A stretch of 64,000 nucleotides of DNA from SpSt-77 sp049972045 (lineage in GTDB: Bacteria; Chloroflexota; Anaerolineae; B4-G1; DUEL01). The notes below the pieces were generated by a model, which was given only the letters and a program-made list of their open reading frames with translations, made no database searches and was not told the origin of the DNA. The translations under genes and the position numbers were made by a program. The stretch's first letter is position 1. Every line of letters starts with the position of its first letter. This document shows, piece by piece, positions 44,801 to 52,520 of this stretch. The stretch lies in the NCBI GenBank assembly GCA_049972045.1, contig JBMFKS010000003.1, forward strand, positions 1-64,000, written 5' to 3'.

Positions 44801-46522
44801 CTACCTCTGGAACTCCCGCGCCAGTTGAGCGGTGCTGATGTGGATCATCGTCGGGCGGCCGTGGGGGCAGGTGCGCGGGCTGGCACACCCCTCCAGCGCC
44901 CGCAGCAGTTCCTCCATCTCCTCCCGGGCCAGCACCTGCCCGGCTTTCATCGCCCCTTGTTTGCACACCTGCCGGATAATCGCTCGCTCTATCTCCTCCT
45001 CCGCTCCTCCGCTTTCCCGCCCCCCTGCTCCCGCGCCCTCCTCCGCCAGCCCCCGGGCGACCTCCATCAGCACCTCCCGGGGGTGCGCTGCGGTGAGCAC
45101 GGCCGGCAGCGCCCGCACCAGAAAAGTGTTCCCCCCGAACGGTTCCACCTCCACCCCCAGGCGGCGCAGGGTCTCCTGGTGGGCCTCCACCAGTCCCGCC
45201 CACTCGGGCGGCAGGTCCACCGCCGCCGGCTCCAGCAGCGGCTGGGCCGGAATGCCGGTTGCCCGCTGGGCCATCAGTCGCTCGTAGAGCACCCGCTCGT
45301 GGGCTGCGTGCTGGTCTATCAGGTAGAGACCGTCCGGCCCTTCGGCGATGATATAGGTTGCTGCCACCTGCCCGACCACCCGGAGGGGCGGCAGTCCGCC
45401 GGGAAAGACCGGCGGCGAAATGACCGGCATAGGGACGGGCCGGAACGGCTCGCTGGTCGGCCGCTCCGGGGGCCGGCCCTCCGGCGCGTGGGGGATAAGG
45501 GCCGGTCTGGGGATGACCCGCATGGCCGGGATGCCGCCTTCCTCTGTTACTGCCCGCCGCACCGCCCGCTGCACGGCCCGGAAGGCCCCGTCCCCGTCCC
45601 GGAAGCGCACTTCCGCCTTGGCGGGATGGACGTTGACGTCTACGTCCTCCGGCGGGAGGGTGATGCTCACCACCGCCAGCGGATACCGTCCGGCGGGGAG
45701 GAGCGTGTGGTAGGCCTGGATGATGGCGTAGGTCAGGCGCGCGTCCTGGACCCAGCGCCCGTTGACAAAAAGCGTGATTTCCCCCCGGTCGGCCCGGTGG
45801 AGGTGCGGCGGGCTGACGAACCCCGTCACCCGAATCGCCTCATCCTCCTCCGGCAGGACCTCCACCAGCGCACTTCCCACCTCCACGCCGTAGACCGCCA
45901 CCAGCACATCCCGCATCTGCCCGGTGCCGGGCGACCGGAAGACCTCCCGCCCGTCGTGGGCCAGGGTGAAGCGCCGGTCAGGGTAGGCCATCGCGTAGCG
46001 GGTGACCCAGGCGTCTATGTGATGGCGCTCGGTGGCCGAGGAGCGGAGGAACTTGCGGCGCGCGGGGACATTGTAGAAAATGTCTTCCACGGTGACCGTC
46101 GTCCCCGGCGGGCGGCCGACCGAGCGGCGGCTCACCACCTCCCCTCCCTCCAGCCGGATGAGGGTGCCGGTCTCCTCGCCCGCCGCGCGCGTGACGCAGG
46201 TCACCCGGCTGACGGCGGCGATAGAGGCCAGCGCCTCGCCCCGGAAACCCAGGGTCCGGACCCGCGACAGGTCCTCCGCCGAGGCCAGTTTGCTGGTGGC
46301 GTGACGCCGGAAGGCCAGTTCCACCTCCGCCGCGGGGATGCCGCAGCCGTCGTCGGCGACGCGCATCATGCGCTTTCCACCGTCGGCGACCTCCACGCGG
46401 ATCTCCCGCGCGCCCGCGTCTATGCTGTTCTCCACCAGTTCCTTGACCACCGACGCGGGCCGGCCCACCACCTCACCGGCGGCAATCTGGGCGATGATTT
46501 CGGGGGGAAGAACCCGGATCAT
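44801..46522 (-). CDS. mutL: DNA mismatch repair endonuclease MutL
   Basis: 573 residues. The GHKL ATPase is complete: LVENSIDAGA near 32, DDGCGIP, RHATSKL, and TLGFRGEALASI. The C-terminal part has DQHAAHERVLYE, the metal-binding endonuclease motif that replaces MutH in most bacteria, and CPHGRPTMI near the end. ATG 46522 begins the family start MIRVLPPEIIAQIAAGEVV. An in-frame start at 46564 would add 14 residues encoded by the heptamer array and is rejected. No ribosome binding site is visible. No mutS is in the window. Confidence 0.95.
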   Translation of the reverse strand: MIRVLPPEIIAQIAAGEVVGRPASVVKELVENSIDAGAREIRVEVADGGKRMMRVADDGCGIPAAEVELAFRRHATSKLASAEDLSRVRTLGFRGEALASIAAVSRVTCVTRAAGEETGTLIRLEGGEVVSRRSVGRPPGTTVTVEDIFYNVPARRKFLRSSATERHHIDAWVTRYAMAYPDRRFTLAHDGREVFRSPGTGQMRDVLVAVYGVEVGSALVEVLPEEDEAIRVTGFVSPPHLHRADRGEITLFVNGRWVQDARLTYAIIQAYHTLLPAGRYPLAVVSITLPPEDVDVNVHPAKAEVRFRDGDGAFRAVQRAVRRAVTEEGGIPAMRVIPRPALIPHAPEGRPPERPTSEPFRPVPMPVISPPVFPGGLPPLRVVGQVAATYIIAEGPDGLYLIDQHAAHERVLYERLMAQRATGIPAQPLLEPAAVDLPPEWAGLVEAHQETLRRLGVEVEPFGGNTFLVRALPAVLTAAHPREVLMEVARGLAEEGAGAGGRESGGAEEEIERAIIRQVCKQGAMKAGQVLAREEMEELLRALEGCASPRTCPHGRPTMIHISTAQLAREFQR

Positions 46523-46525
46523 GGT

Positions 46526-46586
46526 ACAGGTCGCAGGTCGCAAGTCGCAGGGCGCAGGGCGCAAGTCGCAGGGCGCAGGGCGCAGG
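46526..46586. repeat. Heptamer tandem array at the mutL start
   Basis: About eight units of CAGGTCG/CAGGGCG, beginning four bases upstream of the mutL ATG, occupy the place where a ribosome binding site would be. Confidence 0.88.
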
Positions 46587-46616
46587 AAAGGTGAACGCAG
46601 ATAAACGCAAAAGGAA

Positions 46617-46740
46617 TGTAGCGCAGGCTGTTAGCCTGCAAATACAGGCCCCCTCGCGGGGCCTTGGGCCGAGGGCCCCCTCGGCCACGCCGCGAGCGGC
46701 TCGCCGCGTGGCAGGCTGAGCCCCTCGGGGCGTGGCCCTC
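46617..46740 (+). repeat. Long interspersed repeat, copy B
   Basis: Matches 37641-37760, with the head GTAGCGCAGGCTGTTAGCCT intact here. A tail piece (GGCGGCCTGCGCTCC) lies at about 46811-46825. With the heptamer array this fills most of the 369-base gap between mutL and plsY. Confidence 0.8.
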
Positions 46741-46891
46741 GGGGCGCAGCGGAGTGGCGCCGAAAGCGGCACTTCACTTTGTTCCGTGCCGCACTACAAG
46801 CAGCAGGCCTGGCGGCCTGCGCTCCGTTGTAACCAATTTACGGGCGGCGTATTCCCTCACCACGGGAATTCCCAGAGCGCCCAGATTTTTC

Positions 46892-47512
46892 TCATCCGCG
46901 TCCGATGGGAATCCGCCTCTCCTCCCCGCGCAGGAGGCGGCGAATGTTGGGCCGCAGGGCCCAGATCGTCAGCGCGGAGGTGAGCAGTGCGTGGACCTCG
47001 TAGGCCCAGGGGACGGCCCCCCGGGCGGCCCCCACCGCGAAGGCCAGGGGAAGGAAGAGGGCCACCGAGATGGAGCCGACGGACGCGTAGCGGGTCAGGA
47101 AGGCGGCGGCCAGCAGGACGGGGATCGCCAGCAGGCCCCCAAGGGGCCAGAGGGCCGCTGCCCCGCCGACGGAGGTTGCCGTTCCGGCCCCGCCCCGGAA
47201 GCGCAGGAAGCAGGAGTGGTTATGGCCCAGGGCGGCGGCGAAGCCTGCCAGCGCCTGCGCCAGCGGCGGCGTCCCCAACGCCCGCGCCAGCCCGACGGCC
47301 GCGGCGCCCTTCAGCGCGTCTCCCAGGCCGGTGGCGACGGCGGCCCCCCAGCCGGCAGCCCGCAGAACGTTCGTCCCACCCGTCCGCCCGCTCCCTACCT
47401 GCCGGACGTCCAGCCCCCGGGAGAGGCGGACCACCAGAAACCCCACCGGGAGGGAGCCCAGGAGGTAGCCTGCCACCAGAGCGATCAGCCAGGGCGCCGT
47501 TCTTGCCAGCAT
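46892..47512 (-). CDS. plsY: Acyl-phosphate:glycerol-3-phosphate acyltransferase PlsY
   Basis: 206 residues with about five or six membrane helices. It makes lysophosphatidic acid from glycerol 3-phosphate and acyl phosphate. Motif 1 GSLPVGFLVVRLSRGLDVR with GSGRTGGTNVLR (usually GSGNxGATN), and motif 2 GHNHSCFLRFRGGAGTATS are clear, with Ala where a Lys is usual in GGKG. It lies downstream of rmlD, with a strong hairpin in between. PlsX is not in the window. Confidence 0.9.
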   Translation of the reverse strand: MLARTAPWLIALVAGYLLGSLPVGFLVVRLSRGLDVRQVGSGRTGGTNVLRAAGWGAAVATGLGDALKGAAAVGLARALGTPPLAQALAGFAAALGHNHSCFLRFRGGAGTATSVGGAAALWPLGGLLAIPVLLAAAFLTRYASVGSISVALFLPLAFAVGAARGAVPWAYEVHALLTSALTIWALRPNIRRLLRGEERRIPIGRG

Positions 47513-47547
47513 GTCGCGTCTGCATTCATGGAGGGCAGAAGAGTCGC

Positions 47548-47588
47548 GGGGTTTGCGGCGGCGGCCGGAGGCCGCCGCCGCAAACCCC
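47548..47588 (-). terminator. 19-bp perfect hairpin after rmlD
   Basis: Arms 47548-47566 and 47570-47588 pair perfectly around GGA. The stem touches the rmlD stop codon and lies 36 bases before the plsY start. There is no T-tract, so it could be a terminator, an mRNA stabiliser or an attenuator. Confidence 0.55.
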
Positions 47589-48460
47589 TATGGTCTTCCT
47601 GCACCGCCCCCGGTCGCCGGGGGGCTGGCAGAGGAACCGAGAAATTCGGCCAGCGCGTCCTCCCATGGCCGCAGGGTGATCCCCAGCGCGGCGGCCGCGG
47701 TGTTGGCCAGCGGGGCAAAGCGCGGCGGCGTGGAGTCCCGCTGAAACTGCTCCAGCCGGATGGGCTCCACGGGGATGTGCCCCCGGCCGGTCATGCGGAG
47801 GATGGCCCGCGCAAACTCGTAACGGGAACAGTAACCGCTGTTGGTCAGATGGTAAATGCCATAGGCGCCGGTGCGAATGAGTGCCGCCAGCGCGGCCGCC
47901 AGGTCGAGCGCATAAGTGGGATTGCTGACCTCGTCCGAAACGACACGCAGGGCCCCCCGCTCGTCGGCTAACTGGATAATCCGATGGGGGAAGTTCCGCC
48001 CCCCAGGGGCGTAGAGCCAGGCCGTCCGCACGATGTAGAAGCGGGTCAGCAGGTGGGAGACCAGCCACTCGCCCGCCGCTTTGGAGCGCCCGTAGGGATT
48101 GATGGGGCGAAGGGGATCCCATTCCCGGTACGGTTCCGTCGCCGTGCCGTCAAAGACCTCGTTGGTGCTGATGTAGACCAGGGCGGCGCCGACCTCCGCG
48201 CAGGCCAGGGCGACGTTCTGGGTGCCCATCGCGTTGACCCGGTAGGCCCGCTCCGGATCCCGGGCGCATCCGTCCACATCGGTCCAGGCGGCGGCATGGA
48301 TGACCACATCCGGTGCGCAGGCGGCTATGGCGGCCCGGATGGCGGCCCGGTCGGTGATGTCCACCTCCGGGAGGTCGCACCCGACAATGGTCTCTCCGGC
48401 CAGCACCTGCTTCAGGGCTCGGCCCAGTTGCCCCTTCTCTCCTGTGATGAAGACACGCAT
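47588..48460 (-). CDS. rmlD: dTDP-4-dehydrorhamnose reductase
   Basis: 290 residues of the short-chain dehydrogenase fold, reducing the last intermediate of dTDP-L-rhamnose synthesis with NAD(P)H. It has VFITGEKGQLGRAL at the start, AAAWTDVDGCARDPERAYRVN, the YISTNEVFDGT strand, the catalytic Tyr-x3-Lys in PYGRSKAAGEW, and RTAWLYAPGGRNF. ATG 48460 begins the family sequence and has AGGAGG upstream. rmlA, B and C are not adjacent. The two glycosyltransferases at 57-59 kb could use its product. Confidence 0.92.
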   Translation of the reverse strand: MRVFITGEKGQLGRALKQVLAGETIVGCDLPEVDITDRAAIRAAIAACAPDVVIHAAAWTDVDGCARDPERAYRVNAMGTQNVALACAEVGAALVYISTNEVFDGTATEPYREWDPLRPINPYGRSKAAGEWLVSHLLTRFYIVRTAWLYAPGGRNFPHRIIQLADERGALRVVSDEVSNPTYALDLAAALAALIRTGAYGIYHLTNSGYCSRYEFARAILRMTGRGHIPVEPIRLEQFQRDSTPPRFAPLANTAAAALGITLRPWEDALAEFLGSSASPPATGGGAGRP

Positions 48461-48486
48461 TCCGTGCTCTGGCCTCCTGAACGGAA

Positions 48487-48513
48487 AACGGCCGGGTGGT
48501 GCCCCTGGCCGTT
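48487..48513 (-). terminator. Possible terminator after tRNA-Arg
   Basis: AACGGCC and GGCCGTT pair as a 7-bp stem with a 13-base loop that can fold further. On the minus strand it ends in TTTTCC and lies 19 bases after the tRNA. Confidence 0.45.
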
Positions 48514-48531
48514 CCTGGGAAGGTCTGAAGG

Positions 48532-48605
48532 TGCCCCTGGCGCGACTCGAACGCGCGGCCAAGAACTTAGGAGGTTCCTGCTCTATCCTTCTGAGCTACA
48601 GGGGC
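48532..48605 (-). tRNA. tRNA-Arg (anticodon CCT)
   Basis: A complete 74-base cloverleaf: acceptor GCCCCTG with CAGGGGC, D stem GCTC/GAGC, anticodon stem GGAAC/GTTCT with loop CTCCTAA (anticodon CCT, reads AGG), variable loop of five, T stem GCGCG/CGCGC with TTCGAGT, and discriminator A. The genome shows CC after it but no full CCA. Confidence 0.96.
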
Positions 48606-48693
48606 AGGCACTGAGAATTATAACGCAAGTTCGGCGAGATAGCAAAAAAGGGGCTGGCGACGGCTTTTCCGCCGCCATGCCCCCAGTTTTCCT

Positions 48694-49881
48694 CTACCGG
48701 TCGCTCAGCACGGCCACGCCGGGGAGGGTCCGCCCTTCCAGAAACTCCAGGCTGGCCCCACCGCCGGTGGAGATGTGGCTGAAGCGGTCGGCCAGGCCGC
48801 TCTGCTGGACGGCCGCGACCGAATCCCCGCCGCCGACGATGGTGATGGCTCCCAGGCCCGCCAGCGCCTTCGCCAGGGCGAAGGTTCCCTGGGCAAAGCG
48901 CGGCAGCTCAAAGACGCCCAGGGGGCCGTTCCAGAGGACGGTGCGCGCGCCGCTCAGCGCGGATTCAAAAGTGGAAATGGTCTTGGGCCCCACGTCCAGC
49001 ACCCGCCATCCCGGCGGCACCTCGTTGGGAGCCACGACGCGGGTCTGCGCGTCGTTGTCAAAAGCATCGGCGATCACCACATCTACCGGCAGGACCAGGC
49101 GGCTTTTGCCCCGCTCCAGGAGCGACCGGGCCGTCTCCACGGCTTCTGCCTCCACCAGCGAGTCCCCCATCTCAAAGCCCATGGCCTTGAAGAAGGTGTT
49201 GGCCATCCCGCCGCCGATGAGCAGGCGGTCGCATTTCTCCAGCAGCCGCTCTATCACACCGATCTTGTCGGAGATTTTGGCGCCGCCCAGGATGGCGACG
49301 AAAGGCCGCTGGGGCTCCTCCACCGCGCGCCCCAGGAATTCCAGTTCCTTCTCCATCAGCAGGCCTGCCACTGCCTCGCCGCCTCGCTCCCGGACGATGC
49401 GCGCTACCCCTTCGGTGGACGCGTGGGCCCGGTGGGCCGTCCCGAAGGCATCGTTGACGTACAGGTCGCCCAGGGCGGCCAGTTTCGCGGCAAAGGCCGG
49501 GTCGTTGGTCTCCTCCTCGGGGTGGAAGCGAAGGTTCTCCAGCAGAACCACATCGCCCGGCTTCAGGGCCGCGCAGGCCGCCTCCACTTCTGGGCCGACG
49601 CAGTCATCCAGTGGGCGGACCGGACGGCCCAGGAGTTCCGAAAGGCGCGCCGCCACCGGACCCAGGGAGTACTCAGGGTTGGGCTTCCCCTTAGGGCGGC
49701 CCAGATGGGACATCAGGATGAGGGCGGCGCCGTGCCCCAGCAGATACTGAATCGTCGGCAATGAGGCGCGGATGCGGGTATCGTCGGTCACCCGGCCTTC
49801 TTTGACCGGGACGTTGAAGTCCACCCGCATCAGCACCCGTTTGCCGGAGACGTCCACATCTCGGATGGTCTTCTTGTTCAT
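48694..49881 (-). CDS. pgk: Phosphoglycerate kinase
   Basis: 395 residues. It transfers phosphate between 1,3-bisphosphoglycerate and ADP. Landmarks are RVLMRVDFNVPVKEGRVTDD at the start, MSHLGRPKG, LLENLRFHPEEE, YVNDAFGTAHRAHAS, ILGGAKISDKI, WNGPLGVFE and the nucleotide-site end GGGDSVAAV with STGGGASLEFLEG. It lies 42 bases after gap on the same strand, the common glycolytic pair, and probably shares its transcript. Confidence 0.97.
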   Translation of the reverse strand: MNKKTIRDVDVSGKRVLMRVDFNVPVKEGRVTDDTRIRASLPTIQYLLGHGAALILMSHLGRPKGKPNPEYSLGPVAARLSELLGRPVRPLDDCVGPEVEAACAALKPGDVVLLENLRFHPEEETNDPAFAAKLAALGDLYVNDAFGTAHRAHASTEGVARIVRERGGEAVAGLLMEKELEFLGRAVEEPQRPFVAILGGAKISDKIGVIERLLEKCDRLLIGGGMANTFFKAMGFEMGDSLVEAEAVETARSLLERGKSRLVLPVDVVIADAFDNDAQTRVVAPNEVPPGWRVLDVGPKTISTFESALSGARTVLWNGPLGVFELPRFAQGTFALAKALAGLGAITIVGGGDSVAAVQQSGLADRFSHISTGGGASLEFLEGRTLPGVAVLSDR

Positions 49882-49923
49882 TGGCGACCTCCAGGGGGAC
49901 GGGGGTGCGGGGCCCGGCCCGGG

Positions 49924-50931
49924 CTACATCCTCCGCGCCATCAGCGCGGCCAGGTCGGCCACGCGGACGGAGTAGCCCCACTCGTTGTCGTACCAGACCA
50001 GCACCTTGACCGTCCGCTCGCCCATGACCATCGTGAGGGAGCCGTCCACAATGGCGGAGCGGGTATCCCCCTTGAAGTCCACGGAGACCAGCGGCTCCTC
50101 GGTGTAGCCCAGAATGCCCTTCATCCGGCCCTCGGCGGCGGCCTTGAAGGCTCCGTTGACCTCGTCGCGGGTCACCGGCTTCTGCAGGGTGACGACAAAG
50201 TCGGAGATGGAGACGGTGGGCGTGGGCACCCGCAGCGCGATACCGTCAAACTTCCCCTTCAGTTCGGGGATGACCAGCGCGACCGCTTTGGCGGCGCCGG
50301 TGGTGGTGGGGATGATGGAAAGGGCCGCCGCACGCGCCCGCCGCAAATCCTTGTGCGGCAGGTCCAGAATCCGCTGGTCGTTGGTGTAGGCATGGACGGT
50401 GGTCAGGAAGCCGTGCTCCACGCCGAAGTTGTCGTGGAGGACCTTCGCCACCGGCGCCACGGAGTTGGTGGTGCAGGACGCGTTGGAGACGATGTGGTGC
50501 TTCTGGGGGTCGTATTTGTCCTCGTTAACACCGATGACGATGGTGATGTCCTCGTTCTTCGCCGGCGCGGTGATGATGACCTTTTGGGCCCCGGCGGTCA
50601 GGTGGGCCGCCGCCTTCTGGGCGTCGGTAAAGACGCCGGTGGACTCCACCACCAGTTGGACGCCCAGGTCCTTCCAGGGGAGATGGGCCGGGTCCTTTTC
50701 GGCGAAGACCCTGACCTCTTTCCCGTCCACGAAGATGCTGCTGCCTTGCACCTCTACGGTGCCGTTGAAGTGGCCGTAGTTGGAGTCGTACTTGAGCAGG
50801 TGGGCCAGAACGTCGGGGGAAGTGATGTCGTTGACCGCCACCACCTCCAGAAGGTCCCCGTACATGTCCCGCATGGCCTTAAAGACCTGCCGTCCGACAC
50901 GGCCGAATCCATTGATGCCGACTTTCACCAT
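49924..50931 (-). CDS. gap: Glyceraldehyde-3-phosphate dehydrogenase
   Basis: 335 residues, type I. It has the NAD-binding start VGINGFGRVGRQVFKAM, the catalytic Cys in SNASCTTNSVAPV near 153, HAYTNDQ with the paired His near 180, the RRARAAALSIIPTTTGAAKA substrate loop, and WYDNEWGYS near the end. AGGAGG precedes the ATG. It is followed by pgk. Upstream on the same strand lie the toxin-antitoxin genes and yvcK. Confidence 0.97.
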   Translation of the reverse strand: MVKVGINGFGRVGRQVFKAMRDMYGDLLEVVAVNDITSPDVLAHLLKYDSNYGHFNGTVEVQGSSIFVDGKEVRVFAEKDPAHLPWKDLGVQLVVESTGVFTDAQKAAAHLTAGAQKVIITAPAKNEDITIVIGVNEDKYDPQKHHIVSNASCTTNSVAPVAKVLHDNFGVEHGFLTTVHAYTNDQRILDLPHKDLRRARAAALSIIPTTTGAAKAVALVIPELKGKFDGIALRVPTPTVSISDFVVTLQKPVTRDEVNGAFKAAAEGRMKGILGYTEEPLVSVDFKGDTRSAIVDGSLTMVMGERTVKVLVWYDNEWGYSVRVADLAALMARRM

Positions 50932-50966
50932 GGTAGCCTCCTGTATGGTGAAGGATGGATTATGGA

Positions 50967-51449
50967 CTATGGGGAAGGCGGGGCGGAGAGCAGTTCGTCC
51001 AGGAAGGAGAGGAACTGCGCGATCTCCGCGCGGTAAATTTCCCGAAGCGCCTGGGCCTTTTTGAGGACCAGGATCAGGCGGTCTGCATCCCGTTCCAGCC
51101 GATACGCGCTGCGGAAGATGTGCCGGAAGCGGCGGAGTTCATCCAGATAGTCGTAGGCCGCCGCGCTGATCAGATGGGGACGCACACCGGGAATATCCAA
51201 GCGCATCCGCCGCAGCAGGTCGGCATGCCACCCGGATTCGCTGGTAACCCGATTCCCGAAGGTTGCGGCCACCCGCCGGAAGATGTTCTCAAACGCGTTG
51301 TAGAGGTTGTGCAAATAATAAGCGGCCGCGATCCGCCCCTCCTCGGTGTCCAGCCGGTCGCCGTAGCGGTCCAGCGCGGCGTAGATTTCCGCGATGGCTT
51401 CCAGGTCGGCCTCAATCTCTGCCTGCAGTGCTCGGATCTCGCCGTTCAT
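50967..51449 (-). CDS. HepT-like toxin (HEPN-type ribonuclease domain)
   Basis: 160 residues, all helical. The stretch ELRRFRHIFRSAYRLERD carries the Arg...His...Phe/Tyr active-site pattern of the HepT-like group paired with minimal nucleotidyltransferases. AAYYLHNLYNAFENIF and HADLLRRM are further family marks. In known pairs the toxin is an RNase neutralised by AMP addition from its partner. Its start lies 38 bases inside the end of the MNT gene, so it can be made only together with the antitoxin. The Arg-to-His spacing is one shorter than the classic motif. Confidence 0.83.
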   Translation of the reverse strand: MNGEIRALQAEIEADLEAIAEIYAALDRYGDRLDTEEGRIAAAYYLHNLYNAFENIFRRVAATFGNRVTSESGWHADLLRRMRLDIPGVRPHLISAAAYDYLDELRRFRHIFRSAYRLERDADRLILVLKKAQALREIYRAEIAQFLSFLDELLSAPPSP

Positions 51450-51819
51450 AGAGGACCTCGCCGGATTCCCGCACCCGGCGGGCGAAAGGAAGATCGTCGG
51501 TCAGTTCCACCAGGTCTATCGGCTCGCCGCTGGCTTCCTCCAGCGCCCGCCAGAGGGCAAAGTAGTCCTCGGCGCTCAGTTTCCCCTCCACGGCGACGTC
51601 CACGTCCGATTGAGCCTCCATCTCTCCGGGGCGGGTAACCGAGCCAAAGAGGTAGGCCCGCCGGACGGCGGCAAAGCGTGGGAACACCCGGGGCGCCGCC
51701 TCCCGCAGGGCCCGAAGGGCTTTCTGCCGCCGGGCCTCGCGGGTCCGATATTCGGCTTCCCGCCGCCGCCGCAGGTTCTCCCGCGCGGCGGCGATCTCTT
51801 CGGGAGACCATGCCGTCAT
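51412..51819 (-). CDS. MNT nucleotidyltransferase antitoxin
   Basis: 135 residues. A charged N-terminal helix (about 1-45, REAEYRTREARRQKALRAL) precedes the minimal nucleotidyltransferase core AYLFGSVTRPGEMEAQSDVD, with the Gly-Ser and the Asp-x-Asp that bind metal and nucleotide. It likely AMPylates and neutralises the HepT-like product of the next gene. The ATG overlaps the stop of the small upstream gene by four bases. Confidence 0.88.
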   Translation of the reverse strand: MTAWSPEEIAAARENLRRRREAEYRTREARRQKALRALREAAPRVFPRFAAVRRAYLFGSVTRPGEMEAQSDVDVAVEGKLSAEDYFALWRALEEASGEPIDLVELTDDLPFARRVRESGEVLYERRDPSTAGRD

Positions 51820-52022
51820 TCCCTGCGGTCCCTTCCGGCAGTCTGCAGTTCCCTGAAAGTCCTCTGCGCCAGCGTCACCGCCTCCTCCGCCATCGCCAGC
51901 GCATAAGAGGCATCCGCTTCGTCAAACAACTCCCATGGCGTCAACCCCGCGAATTCGTCGCCGTAATCGGTCTGGATATGGACATCAACCCGGAGCCGGT
52001 AGAGAGCAGGATCTGAACCTTT
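51816..52022 (-). CDS. Small acidic protein upstream of the MNT/HepT pair
   Basis: About 68 residues from GTG 52022 (a TTG at 52052 is another choice). The sequence LYRLRVDVHIQTDYGDEFAG then TPWELFDEADASYALAMAEE is acidic and mostly helical. It has no motif I can name. Its stop overlaps the MNT start by four bases, so it belongs to the same operon. It may be a third antitoxin-system part, or the surviving end of a gene linked to the broken nucleotidyltransferase. Confidence 0.55.
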   Translation of the reverse strand, partial: KGSDPALYRLRVDVHIQTDYGDEFAGLTPWELFDEADASYALAMAEEAVTLAQRTFRELQTAGRDRRE

Positions 52023-52520
52023 CACCGCGCCCCTTCCCCATCCAGCGACCAATCTGGCCTCGGGGTCGTTCCCAATTCCAGACCAGGTCCCGCCCCATCC
52101 GGACCCGCCGCAAACCTTGCTCCCGAATCAGGCGGCGCAGGCCGGCCAGTCGTTTCGCCATGGAATCTCGCGAATCGTACAGGATGACCCCGTCCAACGC
52201 CCCATCCAGAAACAGAGCGGGCAGGTAGTGGTTTGTCAACAGCACTTTTGTGGGTCTTTGCGCCCTCCCGTAGGGCAACTGCTCGCAGTTGCCCTACGGG
52301 AGTCCGGGCGAGAATCGCCACCCGCCCTCGCCACTCGGGCGGGAGTTATTGCTTCCAAAAAGAGATGCCGCTGAAACGGCTTCTGCGGTAAATACCGGGC
52401 AATCACCAGAAGGTCCCCATCGCTATCGGTATCTGCCTCGCCACGGGCTCGTGAACCGAAAAGAATGACCGCGATCAGGCGGTCGCCCAGCCCTTCCCGA
52501 AGAGCCTCCACCCCCGTCAT
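51985..52520 (-). pseudogene. Nucleotidyltransferase gene broken by a repeat insertion
   Basis: The 5' part from ATG 52520 encodes VILFGSRARGEADTDSDGD, an MNT-type core. It runs to LEAITP near 52345, then enters repeat-like DNA and stops at 52236. The 3' part reads in another frame (from about 52235) as YLPALFLDGALDGVILYDSR and GLRRVRMGRDLVWNWERP, the usual C-terminal half of this family. The repeat at 52229-52302 and a shift of frame lie between, and some middle residues seem lost. Its start overlaps the yvcK stop (ATGA), so it was once the next gene of that operon. Confidence 0.75.
52229..52302 (-). repeat. Palindromic repeat inside the broken gene (third copy)
   Basis: On the minus strand: CGTAGGGCAACTG, a GCGAG-like loop, CAGTTGCCCTACG, then GGAGGGCGCAAAGACCCAC and AAAAGTGCTGTTGACAAACC. 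The same blocks occur at 60670-60757 and 61833-61902. Confidence 0.88.

Noticed and set aside
46523..46564. Extended start of MutL at 46564
   Set aside because: The extra residues are the translation of the heptamer array. Family sequence begins at ATG 46522.
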